Below are positions 24,921 to 34,756 of a stretch of DNA of 64,000 bases, piece by piece (within the stretch, counting starts at the first letter, position 1; each line of letters opens with the position of its first letter). Both the position numbers and the translations under genes were made by a program. The notes below the pieces were generated by a model. It saw only the letters and a list, made by a program, of their open reading frames with translations. It was not told where the DNA came from and did not search any database. Source of the DNA: Photobacterium piscicola (GTDB lineage: Bacteria; Pseudomonadota; Gammaproteobacteria; Enterobacterales; Vibrionaceae); contig NZ_FUZI01000001.1 in assembly GCF_900166965.1 (NCBI RefSeq), forward strand, positions 1,054,001-1,118,000, given 5' to 3'.

Positions 24921-25445
24921 TTAGCAATGCTCAAAACCACCCGATCCTTGCCATTCAGGTAAACGCTGATAAATAGTTTCAACCGCGGTTTGCACCATCT
25001 CAGTTAATGGAAATGAAAATGCGACAATCGCAGGCTGAATACCCACAAAAATAACCTCAGGCACAAAGGTTTTTAAATCATCAATCAAAAAATTGAGCGG
25101 TAAACTATGGGTCGAGACCACATACATATCGACAATAGTTTCTGGATCAATAATTCTCACTTCTCCCGCCTGTTCACCGATATCAGCCGCATCCACCACA
25201 ATCACTCGTTGCGGTTGAGCTTTACGAATAAGGTGCAAACAATCTTCAGGCATCGAGCCGCCTTCAAGTACACTCCAGCCTGTAATCGGATTATCTTTGA
25301 TCATTTTTGCTAATAAGGGTCCTGCGCCATCATCTCCCATCATGCTATTACCCACGGTGAGTACAATATTGCTGACAGACAAATCAACATCATCGTTAGA
25401 GACACTTTCGCCCATCACTGTTGACAAATTCACTTCCTGTAACAT
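24921..25445 (-). CDS. hycI: HycI, hydrogenase 3 maturation endopeptidase
   Basis: The 174-aa protease cuts the C-terminal tail from the HycE precursor once nickel is in place. It matches E. coli HycI in GNSMMGDDGAGPLLAK, DAADIGEQAGEVRII (metal Asp), STHSLPLNFLIDDLK (His) and FVGIQPAIV. The N-terminus is about 25 residues longer than in E. coli. It is the last gene of the hyc operon, 2 bp after hycH, followed by a strong terminator. Confidence 0.93.
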   Translation of the reverse strand: MLQEVNLSTVMGESVSNDDVDLSVSNIVLTVGNSMMGDDGAGPLLAKMIKDNPITGWSVLEGGSMPEDCLHLIRKAQPQRVIVVDAADIGEQAGEVRIIDPETIVDMYVVSTHSLPLNFLIDDLKTFVPEVIFVGIQPAIVAFSFPLTEMVQTAVETIYQRLPEWQGSGGFEHC

Positions 25446-25447
25446 AG

Positions 25448-25897
25448 TTAGCGTATTCCTCGAATCATCATATACATGGTCGGTTCACGGTGAATATCCC
25501 CAAGCGCGGTAATAAAATCACGAGTCAATTGCTGTGATCGCGCATTTTGAGTTGAACTATCAATCCGATCAAACGCTAATGCCAGCATATTAAGATGTTC
25601 AGGATAAATGGTGATTTCACCAAACACAAAATAGCCTTTCATTTTATTAAATGCTTCACCGTCTTGTGGTAAGCCACTGATCCAATCTAGGTATTCATCA
25701 CCTTCACATTCAATTACGGCCTTTAAACAATCGACCACACCTAAATGGTGACCGATCGCCAAACTGTAATACATGATCTGCTTAGCTTCTTCTGGCACAT
25801 CATAGCTCTCATCAACAAACTTACGTCCTAAGGTATAAAAGTAGACGTGGCCTTGATAATGACGCGACTGTGTTAATTCCACTAGAGCAGCACTCAT
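25448..25897 (-). CDS. hycH: HycH, formate hydrogenlyase maturation protein
   Basis: The 149-aa protein corresponds to E. coli HycH (136 aa), needed to convert the HycE precursor to mature form. Conserved parts include [30 protein letters not shown] and the [14 protein letters not shown] segment. I place the start at the ATG at 25897, which overlaps the hycG stop in an ATGA; the in-frame TTG at 25906 is less likely. HycH is not an enzyme of known mechanism, so the role is by homology only. Confidence 0.9.
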   Translation of the reverse strand: MSAALVELTQSRHYQGHVYFYTLGRKFVDESYDVPEEAKQIMYYSLAIGHHLGVVDCLKAVIECEGDEYLDWISGLPQDGEAFNKMKGYFVFGEITIYPEHLNMLALAFDRIDSSTQNARSQQLTRDFITALGDIHREPTMYMMIRGIR

Positions 25898-26733
25898 TGG
25901 TGACAACCTTCACACGATGCTTGACCTTGTTGTGTGCTCGGGCATGCTTCTGAACCTGTTAATGCTGTCATGGTTTTTGATAGCAAAATATTCACGATTT
26001 CAGTAAGTCGCGGATCATCTTTAGTTGCAAGGTAAGCACTGATTTTTTGATCAACGTCATCGGCACTACAAGTAGCGAGTACATTCATAACGTCATCAGC
26101 AATACGTTGTCCTTGCACATAACCTGCAAGTACGCGTGCTTGACGCTCAATCATCACTTTAATATCCAATGGAATTTCAGTGTGTTTTAAACTTGCCTTT
26201 TGTACTTCAGGTTGATGCACTTTGGCTTTTAATTTTTGATCAAGTAAACCCAGTGCAACCGCAAACCCATAAATGGTCGCCGCGGGGGTCGGAGGACAAC
26301 CAGGAATATATACATCTACGGGAACAATTTTATCCGTACCACCCCATACACAATAAAGGTCGTGGAAAATACCACCATCACAACCACATGCACCGTATGA
26401 AATCACAATCTTAGGATCAGGTGCTGCTTCATAAGCACGTAATGCAGGTGCACGCATAGCACGAGTTACTGAACCGGTATACAGCAAAATATCAGCATGA
26501 CGTGGAGACGCTACAATTTTAATACCAAAGCGCTCGGTATCAAAAATAGGTGTCGTGGCCGCAAAAATTTCGATCTCACATGCGTTACAACCACCGCAGT
26601 CAACTCGGTATACATACGCTGAACGACGAATCTCCTTGATCAATGCATCTTTTAGCTTTTGGCTATTCGGTGGCAATTCAACAGGTACGGTTTGAGTGTG
26701 GGCTGTGCCGACTAATTGTTTAATACCTTTCAT
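25894..26733 (-). CDS. hycG: HycG, small subunit of hydrogenase 3
   Basis: The 279-aa protein is the NuoB-like small subunit carrying the proximal [4Fe-4S] cluster beside the NiFe site of HycE. The ligands are visible in [23 protein letters not shown] and [10 protein letters not shown]. The C-terminus is longer than in E. coli (255 aa) and ends in a Cys-rich tail, [16 protein letters not shown], with three cysteines that do not belong to the conserved cluster site. It overlaps hycF by one base and hycH by four. Confidence 0.95.
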   Translation of the reverse strand: MKGIKQLVGTAHTQTVPVELPPNSQKLKDALIKEIRRSAYVYRVDCGGCNACEIEIFAATTPIFDTERFGIKIVASPRHADILLYTGSVTRAMRAPALRAYEAAPDPKIVISYGACGCDGGIFHDLYCVWGGTDKIVPVDVYIPGCPPTPAATIYGFAVALGLLDQKLKAKVHQPEVQKASLKHTEIPLDIKVMIERQARVLAGYVQGQRIADDVMNVLATCSADDVDQKISAYLATKDDPRLTEIVNILLSKTMTALTGSEACPSTQQGQASCEGCHQ

Positions 26734-27281
26734 TACTTTTGATCCCCAAGGTAACGTAGGTGACTGACATTTTCGCTATCTAGCATATTGTTACGACGAC
26801 GACATTCAGGGCATGTTTCAATTTGCTTACGGCGCTCTTGAAGTTGCTCACCCGTTACACCACTGTGTGCTAACGTATCTAAAACATATTCAAGTAACTT
26901 ACGTGCCACAAATGGACGTTCACATTGACGACAATTTGCTAACGTAAATACCGCTTCATCATAAAGATCGGCTTTACTGGTTACCGCTAACTCAAAATTC
27001 TGAGTCAATTTAATCGCATGAGTTGGACACACTTCTTCACAACGGCCACAGAAAATACAGCGAGCGGTTGACAGTTCCCAACGACGAGTGCCCGCTTTGG
27101 CATCTGTTTCCATGATCAAAGCATTGGCAGGACAAGCACGCGTACATGCACCACAAGATAAACACTGATCAGCGTCTAATTCTGGCTTACCACGAAAATC
27201 TTCATTCACTTCCATCGGAGCAAAAGGATATTTGGTGGTAACTGACCCTGTTTTTATTACCGTTTTTAATAACTTAAACAC
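26733..27281 (-). CDS. hycF: HycF, two-cluster ferredoxin subunit of FHL
   Basis: The 182-aa NuoI-like subunit has two [4Fe-4S] motifs, [12 protein letters not shown] and [12 protein letters not shown], followed by a C-terminal part with CRQCE and CPECRRR that may hold an additional metal site. It carries electrons between HycB and HycG on the cytoplasmic side of the membrane. Both neighbours are within 10 bp or overlap, in the order known from E. coli. Confidence 0.95.
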   Translation of the reverse strand: MFKLLKTVIKTGSVTTKYPFAPMEVNEDFRGKPELDADQCLSCGACTRACPANALIMETDAKAGTRRWELSTARCIFCGRCEEVCPTHAIKLTQNFELAVTSKADLYDEAVFTLANCRQCERPFVARKLLEYVLDTLAHSGVTGEQLQERRKQIETCPECRRRNNMLDSENVSHLRYLGDQK

Positions 27282-27289
27282 ATGACCTC

Positions 27290-29044
27290 CTAAAGCTTGA
27301 ATGGCGAGTTCTTGCGGTCAATGCTGTATTGCTCAATCGCTTTATAAGGAACTGTTTTACTACGTTGTTTTTTAGTATCAACAATAGTTACACGGTCAGT
27401 ACATGAGTAACATGGATCTAAGCTACCAATGATTAACGGCGCATCTGCCACAGTGTTACCACGTAACATATAGCGTAATGTTGGCCAGTTAGCATATGTA
27501 GCCGCACGACAACGCCAGCGGAATAACTTCTGATTATCGCCGGTCATGCTCCAGTGAACGTTTTCACCACGTGGTGCTTCAGTAAAGCCCAATGCGAATT
27601 TATTCGGTTTATAGTCAAAGCCTTCAGTTAAAATCGCACCTGGTGGCAAGTGATCCAAACCGTATTCAATCACATTTAATGATTCAAACACTTCGCGTAC
27701 ACGTACCATTACACGAGAGAATACATCACCATTTTCCATCACTTGGATATCAATCGGTACGCTACCGTATGACTCTAATGATTGGCCATGCACAATACGC
27801 ACATCACGGTTAAAACCACTCGCACGGATCAATGGACCTACAGGGCTGTAATCACGTGCAATTTGCTTTGATAAAATACCCACACCTTCAGTGCGGCTAC
27901 CGATATTTGGTGTCGCAAGTAGCACATCCACCAGCTCAGAGAACTTCTGACGGACTTCTTTCACCATCGCAATACCTTGTACGCGCTGCTGTTTTAAAAA
28001 ATCACGACGTACGCCACCAATTAAGTTCATGCCATATGTTTTACGGGCACCTGTTAGTAACTCAGCCAATTCCATGGTCTTTTCACGCACACGGAAAAAT
28101 TGCATAAAGCCAGAGTCAAAACCAACGAAATGGCTTGATAAACCAATGTTTAATAAGTGACTGTGCAGACGTTCAACTTCAAGTAATACCGTACGGATCA
28201 TCTTGGCGCGGAATGGCACATCAACCGATAATGCATTTTCAATGGTATTGCTGTAACCGACACTATGAGTAAAACCACAGATACCACATACACGGTCAGT
28301 TAACTGTGCCACTTCATGGTAACCCATGCGTGTTTCAGCTAATTTTTCCATACCACGGTGAACGTAGAACATACGGTAATCCGCATCAACAATGTCTTCA
28401 CCATCAACGAACAAACGAAAATGGCCGGGTTCATCCGACGTAATATGTAATGGACCCACAGGCACGATACGGTTACTGTCGTTACCTAGCTGATTATCAA
28501 ACTGATAGGTTTCAGTTTCTGTTGTTGGTTGTGGACGCTGACGGTAATCCATTGCATCTTTACGCAATGGGTGCAGGTTTTCAGGCCAATCATCGGGTAG
28601 AACTAAACGACGTTCATCAGGCAAACCTACTGGGCGTAGACCGTACATATCACGGATTTCACGCTCGCCCCATACCGCAGCAGGAATGGTTGGAGTAATA
28701 GAGATAAACTCTTGGCTATTAGCATCAACTAAGACTTTTACCGTTACCCAGCTTTTTACTTCACCTTCCATAGAAAGCGCATGATAAACCGCAAAGTGAC
28801 CATTAAGGCTACGTTCATCATTACCAAAAGTAACCGTTAACCAGCCGCCTTGATCGTAGTAAAGCCATTTCATCACCTCAACCAACGAAGTCATTTTAAC
28901 GGTGATAGTCACTTGGTTTTCGGTCTGCCACTCTTCATCAATAATTGCGGATGGAAAGAAATGATTCACACCATCGACATAATTTTTACCAATACGACCC
29001 GCTTGTGGCTGCGAGTGAAATTGTTGAGATGTATTGTTTGTCAT
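27290..29044 (-). CDS. hycE: HycE, large catalytic NiFe subunit of hydrogenase 3
   Basis: The 584-aa protein is a fusion of a NuoC-like N-terminal part (about 1-180) and a NuoD-like NiFe domain that reduces protons to H2. The nickel-iron ligands are in the pairs RVCGICGFTHSVGYSN and DPCYSCTDR. Beyond DPCYSCTDR remains a tail of about 32 residues (VTIVD onward, ending NSPFKL), which is the part removed by HycI after nickel insertion; E. coli HycI cuts after the same Arg. The gene follows hycD by 9 bp. The length is close to that of E. coli HycE. Confidence 0.97.
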   Translation of the reverse strand: MTNNTSQQFHSQPQAGRIGKNYVDGVNHFFPSAIIDEEWQTENQVTITVKMTSLVEVMKWLYYDQGGWLTVTFGNDERSLNGHFAVYHALSMEGEVKSWVTVKVLVDANSQEFISITPTIPAAVWGEREIRDMYGLRPVGLPDERRLVLPDDWPENLHPLRKDAMDYRQRPQPTTETETYQFDNQLGNDSNRIVPVGPLHITSDEPGHFRLFVDGEDIVDADYRMFYVHRGMEKLAETRMGYHEVAQLTDRVCGICGFTHSVGYSNTIENALSVDVPFRAKMIRTVLLEVERLHSHLLNIGLSSHFVGFDSGFMQFFRVREKTMELAELLTGARKTYGMNLIGGVRRDFLKQQRVQGIAMVKEVRQKFSELVDVLLATPNIGSRTEGVGILSKQIARDYSPVGPLIRASGFNRDVRIVHGQSLESYGSVPIDIQVMENGDVFSRVMVRVREVFESLNVIEYGLDHLPPGAILTEGFDYKPNKFALGFTEAPRGENVHWSMTGDNQKLFRWRCRAATYANWPTLRYMLRGNTVADAPLIIGSLDPCYSCTDRVTIVDTKKQRSKTVPYKAIEQYSIDRKNSPFKL

Positions 29045-29053
29045 ATCTATTAC

Positions 29054-30007
29054 TTACCAACCAAAAATTAAAAATATCAGTGCCAATACAGCCACTAAAA
29101 ACGCAGGGAAAATCGTACGGTGAATTTGAGTAAAACGTACACGTGCCATGGTGTTTTCAACTAAACCAGCAATCAAGAACACCATAAACAATTTAATCAA
29201 CAAAATGATGGAAGCTGAAAATAAGCCACCAAAACTTAAGCTGCTTGCTTTACCCCAAGGAATGAAAATCGCAAGGAATAACTGCGCAACAACAAGTTGT
29301 TTTAAACCTAAACCCAATTTCACCATCGCCAATGCAGAACCTGAGTATTCTGTTACTGGACCTTCTTGAAGCTCTTGCTCTGCTTCTGCACTGTCAAACG
29401 GTACTTTGCCCATTTCGATAAACAATGCAAACGCACATACAAGACCTGCAAGAATAACGGTTAATGGATGCTGCCAATGGTTATTCGCTAACGCGTGGCT
29501 GATATAACCTAAGTCAGTGGTACCAACACTTAACGCAACCACGACAATTGCAAGAATTAGAATTGGCTCAACTAAGATACCCAACGTCAATTCACGGCTA
29601 CTACCGATACCTGCAAACATACTGTTTGAATCGATACCTGATAATGCGAAGAAGAAACGGAAAATCGCTAACAAGTAAATATCGGTAATAATGTCACCCG
29701 AAATTGGAAACGGTGACACTTGAGTAACGGTAGGCAGTGCCATGCCAATTAATAGCATTGTCACTACAAGTACCCATGGCATTATCCAAAAAATAAAACC
29801 AGAGTTTGCAGGTGCTACCGATTGGCGACGCAATAATTTGGCAATATCACGGTAATCTTGTAATACACCAGGCCCTTGACGCGAATGAATTTTAGCGCGA
29901 ATAACGCGAGAAAAACCCGTTGCCAGTGGCGCTAACATCAGCATTAAAATAGCTTGGACAATCGCTAAAACAATCCAACCCGCTGTTGGCATTTCAAGTG
30001 GGGACAT
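29054..30007 (-). CDS. hycD: HycD, NuoH-like membrane anchor of FHL
   Basis: The 317-aa protein has about eight membrane helices and is the NuoH/HyfC-type subunit joining the soluble arm to the membrane arm. NuoH-family traits are GFSRVIRAKIHSRQGPGVLQ near the N-terminus and the acidic loop EMGKVPFDSAEAEQELQEG, part of the quinone/proton region in complex I. It overlaps the hycC stop by one base. Confidence 0.95.
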   Translation of the reverse strand: MSPLEMPTAGWIVLAIVQAILMLMLAPLATGFSRVIRAKIHSRQGPGVLQDYRDIAKLLRRQSVAPANSGFIFWIMPWVLVVTMLLIGMALPTVTQVSPFPISGDIITDIYLLAIFRFFFALSGIDSNSMFAGIGSSRELTLGILVEPILILAIVVVALSVGTTDLGYISHALANNHWQHPLTVILAGLVCAFALFIEMGKVPFDSAEAEQELQEGPVTEYSGSALAMVKLGLGLKQLVVAQLFLAIFIPWGKASSLSFGGLFSASIILLIKLFMVFLIAGLVENTMARVRFTQIHRTIFPAFLVAVLALIFLIFGW

Positions 30008-31938
30008 TAGAGACTAACTCCTGAAATGAGAGGAACAAACAACACCACAATCACCACCGCAATAACGCAGAAGCGACACACTTTACGACTATCGAGTGTT
30101 GGATTTTCACCACCTTCACTTAAATGAGGCAATACAAAACGCTCAGTCAATGATGCTTGGCGGTTGTTATAAATAAAACCAAACATATTACGCATCGGAC
30201 GGGTAATACTTGCAGCAGAAACCGTCATACGTTGTTCGTATTGGTAACCACACGCCCAAGGATCACCTTGATGACGACGAGCAAGACGACGTTGACGGAA
30301 AGCATAAAGTAACGCAGCAGGTACTAAAGTTAATAGTGCCAGTGCAATGGCGATGACAGGTGTTGAAAGGATCGCTTGATCAGCAACCGCAGGATATACC
30401 GTTAAACCATGAGCAACCGCTAATGGTGCCATATTTAACATTGATGAAGCAATTGATGAGAAGTAAGGTGCTATCCATGGTGCACACACGCCTAATACCA
30501 CACACAATATTGCCAGTGATGTGGTTGCGGTGATCATTGCAGGACCCACTTCTCGAGTATTGGCTGCGCGTTCTGTTTTAGGTGCGCCAGTAAAACAAAT
30601 ACCGTATACCTTCACAAAACACATACATGCTAATGCGCCCGTAAACGCAAGCATTACCATACCAAATGGACCAAAGACTAGGTTTGCAACTGTGCCAACT
30701 TTACCCATGCTAAATAGCGATTGGTAAATAAACCATTCTGAGACAAAACCATTTAATGGCGGCAATGCACAAATTGCTAACGTACCAATCAAAAATGCTG
30801 CGGCTGTTTTAGGCATTGTTTTCGCCAAACCACCCATGTCATCCATTTCTTTGGTATGCATACGAAATACAATTGAACCAGAGCCTAAACATAACAGGCC
30901 TTTGAACACTGCGTGGTTTAATAAATGATATAGACCACCAAGAAGACCAAGCAATGCTAATACTGGATGATGTGAAGCAATACCAATCATACTCACACCC
31001 ACACCAATTAAAATGATGCCGATATTTTCAATAGTATGGTATGCCAACAATCGTTTGATATCGTGTTCTGCTAGTGCATACATTACGCCAAGCACAGAAG
31101 ACACTGCACCAAAGATTAACACCAAGAAGCCCCACCATAATTGGGTTGCGCCAAGGAATAAAATCGCAAACTTCAAAATACCGTAAATACCAATCTTAAC
31201 CATCACACAAGAAATCAAGGTTGAGCAGTATGACGGTGCAATCGGATACGCTTTAGGTAACCAGCCATGTAAGCCAATACCAGCCGCTTTAATACCAAAA
31301 CCAACTAAGGCTAATAAGAACACTAGAGATGCCGTTGCTCCAGTAACAGGGTTATGCATGATGGCACTAAACTGATAACTATCGGCATGAGAAGCAACGA
31401 TCATAAATGCCACTACAACTAAAAAACTGGCTGCATGATCAGCAATAAAATATTGCAAGCCTGCTTTTTTACTTGTCGCACTACCATCACTAGTAATAAT
31501 TAACCAAGAAGCCAGTGAAATGATCTCCATAAATACAATAAAGACCATTACATTGGCTGACACCACAAGCGCTGTCATCGCTGCGGCAAAAATATTGAAC
31601 AGGACATTAACCTTCCAACCACCTTTGCCGTAGTATTCTTCTAAATAGTTAATTGAATAAACTGAAGCTGCCATGGTTACGACTGAAATGACCACCACCA
31701 TTAGTGCTGATAGCATATCCATACTAAACCAATGACTGATCGCCGCCGTCGCATCCGCTGTATCGAAACCCGAAACAATCGTGCTTACCCCTGCAATGAT
31801 GCCAAACAATCCACCAAATGCACTGATTACTCCAGCAATACGTAAACTTTCTTGCTCATGTTTACGCCCCTGATACGATAAAATCGCAGCCACGGCATAA
31901 CTAATTAAAGCAAAACAAACTAAAACTAATGGGCTCAT
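30007..31938 (-). CDS. hycC: HycC, antiporter-like membrane subunit of FHL
   Basis: The 643-aa protein has about fifteen membrane helices and belongs to the NuoL/MrpA antiporter-like family. Typical parts are IADHAASFLVVVAFM, GLHGWLPKAYPIAPSYCSTL and YHTIENIGIILIGVGV with NHAVFKGLLCLGSGS, containing the lysines and histidines of the proton path. It may couple H2 formation to ion movement, although this is debated for FHL. E. coli HycC has 608 residues. It overlaps hycB in an ATGA and hycD by one base. Confidence 0.95.
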   Translation of the reverse strand: MSPLVLVCFALISYAVAAILSYQGRKHEQESLRIAGVISAFGGLFGIIAGVSTIVSGFDTADATAAISHWFSMDMLSALMVVVISVVTMAASVYSINYLEEYYGKGGWKVNVLFNIFAAAMTALVVSANVMVFIVFMEIISLASWLIITSDGSATSKKAGLQYFIADHAASFLVVVAFMIVASHADSYQFSAIMHNPVTGATASLVFLLALVGFGIKAAGIGLHGWLPKAYPIAPSYCSTLISCVMVKIGIYGILKFAILFLGATQLWWGFLVLIFGAVSSVLGVMYALAEHDIKRLLAYHTIENIGIILIGVGVSMIGIASHHPVLALLGLLGGLYHLLNHAVFKGLLCLGSGSIVFRMHTKEMDDMGGLAKTMPKTAAAFLIGTLAICALPPLNGFVSEWFIYQSLFSMGKVGTVANLVFGPFGMVMLAFTGALACMCFVKVYGICFTGAPKTERAANTREVGPAMITATTSLAILCVVLGVCAPWIAPYFSSIASSMLNMAPLAVAHGLTVYPAVADQAILSTPVIAIALALLTLVPAALLYAFRQRRLARRHQGDPWACGYQYEQRMTVSAASITRPMRNMFGFIYNNRQASLTERFVLPHLSEGGENPTLDSRKVCRFCVIAVVIVVLFVPLISGVSL

Positions 31939-32549
31939 CGTGTTACTGCTCCACCTTTGGCTGACGCTGAACTATCTGCCGCGCACACACGTTTAATATC
32001 ACGTGTTTTCGCGATACTTGCTTCATCAATCAGGATTATCGCTTGCGTTGGACACACTTCAGCACACGCGGGTCCTTGTTCTCGAAAACCACACAAATCA
32101 CATTTAACCGCAATGCTTTTTACTCCTGGTTCCCAAGCAAGAATATCTTGACCAAATGTACTTGGAATAGAAGTTGAAGGATTACTTGAACGGATAGTGG
32201 AAGGGATATAAGTATCGTAGCTATTTGCCATCGCAATAGGTCGACTACCATCAAATGCGATTGCACCAAAAGGACAAGCAACAGCACATAAAGTACAACC
32301 AACACACAAGGTTTCATTAAGCATGACACGATCTTGTTGCTTGGTGATCGCTTGTACTGGACATACTGTGGCACAAGGTGCATCTTCACAATGACGACAC
32401 ATCACAGGCGCTGTGGCATCATCAAGTTTAACCACGGTTAGGCGGGGATGGCTTTGCAGTCCTTGTTGTTTATGTACTGTCGAACAAGCTGCCATGCAGG
32501 TGCCACAACCAATACACTTCTCAGGATCTGCAATTACAAAGCTTTTCAT
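31935..32549 (-). CDS. hycB: HycB, electron-transfer subunit between FdhF and hydrogenase
   Basis: The 204-aa protein has four [4Fe-4S] motifs (CIGCGTCMAACS, CRHCEDAPCATVCP, CVGCTLCAVACP, CDLCGFREQGPACAEVCP) and docks FdhF on the FHL complex. It is the first gene of the operon; E. coli hycA, the FhlA antagonist, is missing from this position. A TAGGTAG ribosome site and a near-consensus sigma54 promoter are directly upstream. The family overlaps HydN, but operon position and length support HycB. Confidence 0.95.
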   Translation of the reverse strand: MKSFVIADPEKCIGCGTCMAACSTVHKQQGLQSHPRLTVVKLDDATAPVMCRHCEDAPCATVCPVQAITKQQDRVMLNETLCVGCTLCAVACPFGAIAFDGSRPIAMANSYDTYIPSTIRSSNPSTSIPSTFGQDILAWEPGVKSIAVKCDLCGFREQGPACAEVCPTQAIILIDEASIAKTRDIKRVCAADSSASAKGGAVTR

Positions 32550-32583
32550 TGTCTACCTAGTCAATCGCAAAAAAACCTATTAA

Positions 32584-32599
32584 AGCAAGAAATATGCCA
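32584..32599 (-). promoter_or_regulatory. Sigma54 promoter of hycBCDEFGHI
   Basis: On the minus strand TGGCATATTTCTTGCT matches the sigma54 consensus TGGCAY-N5-TTGCW in nearly every position, with GG-N10-GC spacing. The hycB ATG is 36 bases after the GC. Confidence 0.88.
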
Positions 32600-32711
32600 C
32601 ACAAGTATAATTTAAATAATAACTATAATATCAAAAGCTTAAAAATACATAATGGTAAAAAAATACTTTCTTAGATAACAATATATTGATTGTGGTGCCG
32701 TCAGCGGTAAC

Positions 32712-32755
32712 TTCGACACAGCCATGTCGACACACTTCGACAGTCGAGTGTCGAA
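32712..32755. promoter_or_regulatory. Candidate FhlA upstream activating sequence of hyc operon
   Basis: Four TGTCGA-type half-sites are clustered here: TTCGACA (32712), the perfect palindrome TGTCGACA (32725-32732), TTCGACA (32736) and GTGTCGAA (32748-32755). They lie about 115-170 bases upstream of the sigma54 promoter and share the half-site found upstream of hydN, so they are good candidates for FhlA binding. Confidence 0.65.
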
Positions 32756-32800
32756 CCATCATCTTAAAGAGCGGCGTCTATATCAGAAAAAGTACCATAC

Positions 32801-32843
32801 GAAAAAGCCCTCTACCTATATTTCACATAAGTAAAAGGCCTTT
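32801..32843 (-). terminator. Terminator of the selA-selB unit
   Basis: As minus-strand RNA, AAAGGCCUUUUAC pairs with GUAGAGGGCUUU through a 13-position stem that includes three or four G-U pairs, followed by a U-run. It lies about 70 bases after the selB stop. Confidence 0.7.
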
Positions 32844-32914
32844 ATTGATACTCTAGATAGGATGCTGCATGGTATTAACAACGTTGCTTGCTAGCCTATA
32901 TTTACCGCTATCTG

Positions 32915-34756
32915 TTAATGCCATGCTTTTAAAATAATGCGATCATCATCATCACGTTTAACCCAACCATCTTTTTCCATTCGGTTCGCTAGCGGAATAG
33001 AATATTTACGACTGAGATCGGTACGATCTTTAATATCCGTCATGGTAATACGATCATGGGGTTGATGATCTGCAATTACCGCTTTCACAAGATCTAAATA
33101 TACCCCCATATCAAAATAGATATTTTCATCAAGCGCGGTAATGTATTTTTGGTGGCTTAATTGACGTAACCACTTTTTACCACCGACAATTTTGACTTTA
33201 TTTAACTCAAGCCCAGCTTTGCCAAACTGACGAATTTGATGCAGAATATTAAGCGCATCTTGAGGTAAATCGTCTTCATTATCACCTTGTCCAACACACC
33301 ATTTACCGTAACTTAAATGCACTTTCTGTTGTTGCTTTAAACGCTGCATAATCAGTTCAATCACGGCGTCATTGATCCGTAACCGACTGCATAATTCCGT
33401 CGAAGCCATAGAGATACCGCCACCCAGTAATGTTTCAACTTGTTGCGATATATCTGTTAGCCATTGGTTGTCAAAACAAAATGGTGCAATAAATGTTTGT
33501 TGTTCCGTTGGTTTAAAATCAACGTCATGACATTCAAAATAACCTTGTAGCACTAACAACATCTGTCGTTGTGACTCTGGCTGTAATTGATGCGGTAAAT
33601 TATTTAGCACGTCATATAGACGGCGTTTTTGATAACCAAAAATATAATCAGTCCACACCACTTCTGCGCCATGCTGTAAACCACTGCCACCTTTTTGGAT
33701 CATCGCCAATCGTTGACCAAATAATAATGGCATTGGTTTTTCAAACACTAATCGAGCTAGCTCAGTATTGGGGATATAGCTCAGACGTGCTGTTCCGTGC
33801 CATGTTCCCATCGCCACTTCCACTTGGCGTTGTTTTTTAACTTTTAACTTTGTCGCTGTTTTAGTTAATCGTACAATACATTGATCACGCAAGGTGATGT
33901 GTTGATTGATACCGGTAATCAACTGCCCTCTACCAATATCCTTACGGCCAACCCCTTTAACATTCACCGCGACACGGCATGTTGCTGAAACTGAGGTTAA
34001 TTGCTGGTGATAAGCCTGAATTGATCGCACTGTCCCAACAAGGTTTGATGGATGACACCGTACTTTATCGCCAATCGCTAATTGTCCTTGCGCGAGTGTA
34101 CCCGTTAGCACCGTACCAATTCCGTTAACAACAAACACCCGATCAATATACATCAGAGGATCTGTCGCAGGCTCAAGCACTGCAATATCATCACTGTTTG
34201 CTGGCGCGATAACTTTATGACGTGCAATGTTGACCTGTACGGTATCAATTAAAAGTTGGCGCAGCGCTTCAATGTTATCTTTCTTTAATGCAGAAACAGT
34301 CACAATTTCAGGTAACAACCCGCTACGTTCCATGACTTGTTCTAACACTTGGTCTTCTATTTCAGCTAATTGCTCTGCATTGACTTTATCGCGTTTATTA
34401 ATACAAACAACAATATCTTCAATCCCCATCGCATGTGCAACATCAAGGTGTGAAGTGGTCATTGGCATCCAACCTTCATCGGCCGCTACCACTAATAACA
34501 ACACATTTAAATGCCATACGCCCGCGACCATATTACGCAAATAACGTTCATGTCCTGGTACATCAACCACACCAATAGTATTGCCATGATCATCTTGAAA
34601 ATGCGCAAAGCCTAAATCTTGGGTCATGCCTAATTGCTGCTCATGAGGACGGGCGGTGATCATGCCTGTTAACGCTTCAATCAACGCAGTTTTACCATGG
34701 TCAACATGCCCAGCAAGACCAACTACGGCTTGATATTGTGTCGATATTACCGCCAT
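32915..34756 (-). CDS. selB: SelB, selenocysteine-specific elongation factor
   Basis: The 613-aa GTPase (E. coli 614) carries Sec-tRNA to the ribosome and binds the SECIS hairpin of fdhF. The G domain has GHVDHGKTALIEALTG, DVPGHERYLRNMVAG and NKRD. Domains II and III follow, and the C-terminal third consists of winged-helix repeats that contact the SECIS. It overlaps selA by one base (TAATG-type), so the two are coupled. Its client message lies directly downstream in the same island. Confidence 0.96.
   Translation of the reverse strand: MAVISTQYQAVVGLAGHVDHGKTALIEALTGMITARPHEQQLGMTQDLGFAHFQDDHGNTIGVVDVPGHERYLRNMVAGVWHLNVLLLVVAADEGWMPMTTSHLDVAHAMGIEDIVVCINKRDKVNAEQLAEIEDQVLEQVMERSGLLPEIVTVSALKKDNIEALRQLLIDTVQVNIARHKVIAPANSDDIAVLEPATDPLMYIDRVFVVNGIGTVLTGTLAQGQLAIGDKVRCHPSNLVGTVRSIQAYHQQLTSVSATCRVAVNVKGVGRKDIGRGQLITGINQHITLRDQCIVRLTKTATKLKVKKQRQVEVAMGTWHGTARLSYIPNTELARLVFEKPMPLLFGQRLAMIQKGGSGLQHGAEVVWTDYIFGYQKRRLYDVLNNLPHQLQPESQRQMLLVLQGYFECHDVDFKPTEQQTFIAPFCFDNQWLTDISQQVETLLGGGISMASTELCSRLRINDAVIELIMQRLKQQQKVHLSYGKWCVGQGDNEDDLPQDALNILHQIRQFGKAGLELNKVKIVGGKKWLRQLSHQKYITALDENIYFDMGVYLDLVKAVIADHQPHDRITMTDIKDRTDLSRKYSIPLANRMEKDGWVKRDDDDRIILKAWH

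Larger units (their letters stand above)
32550..32914. other. hyc promoter region and selB 3' end
   Basis: These 365 bases hold, from left to right, the sigma54 promoter of hycB (32584-32599), AT-rich DNA, the TGTCGA repeat block (32712-32755), the selB terminator (32801-32843) and about 70 bases in which I see nothing more. No gene is visible. Confidence 0.75.
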
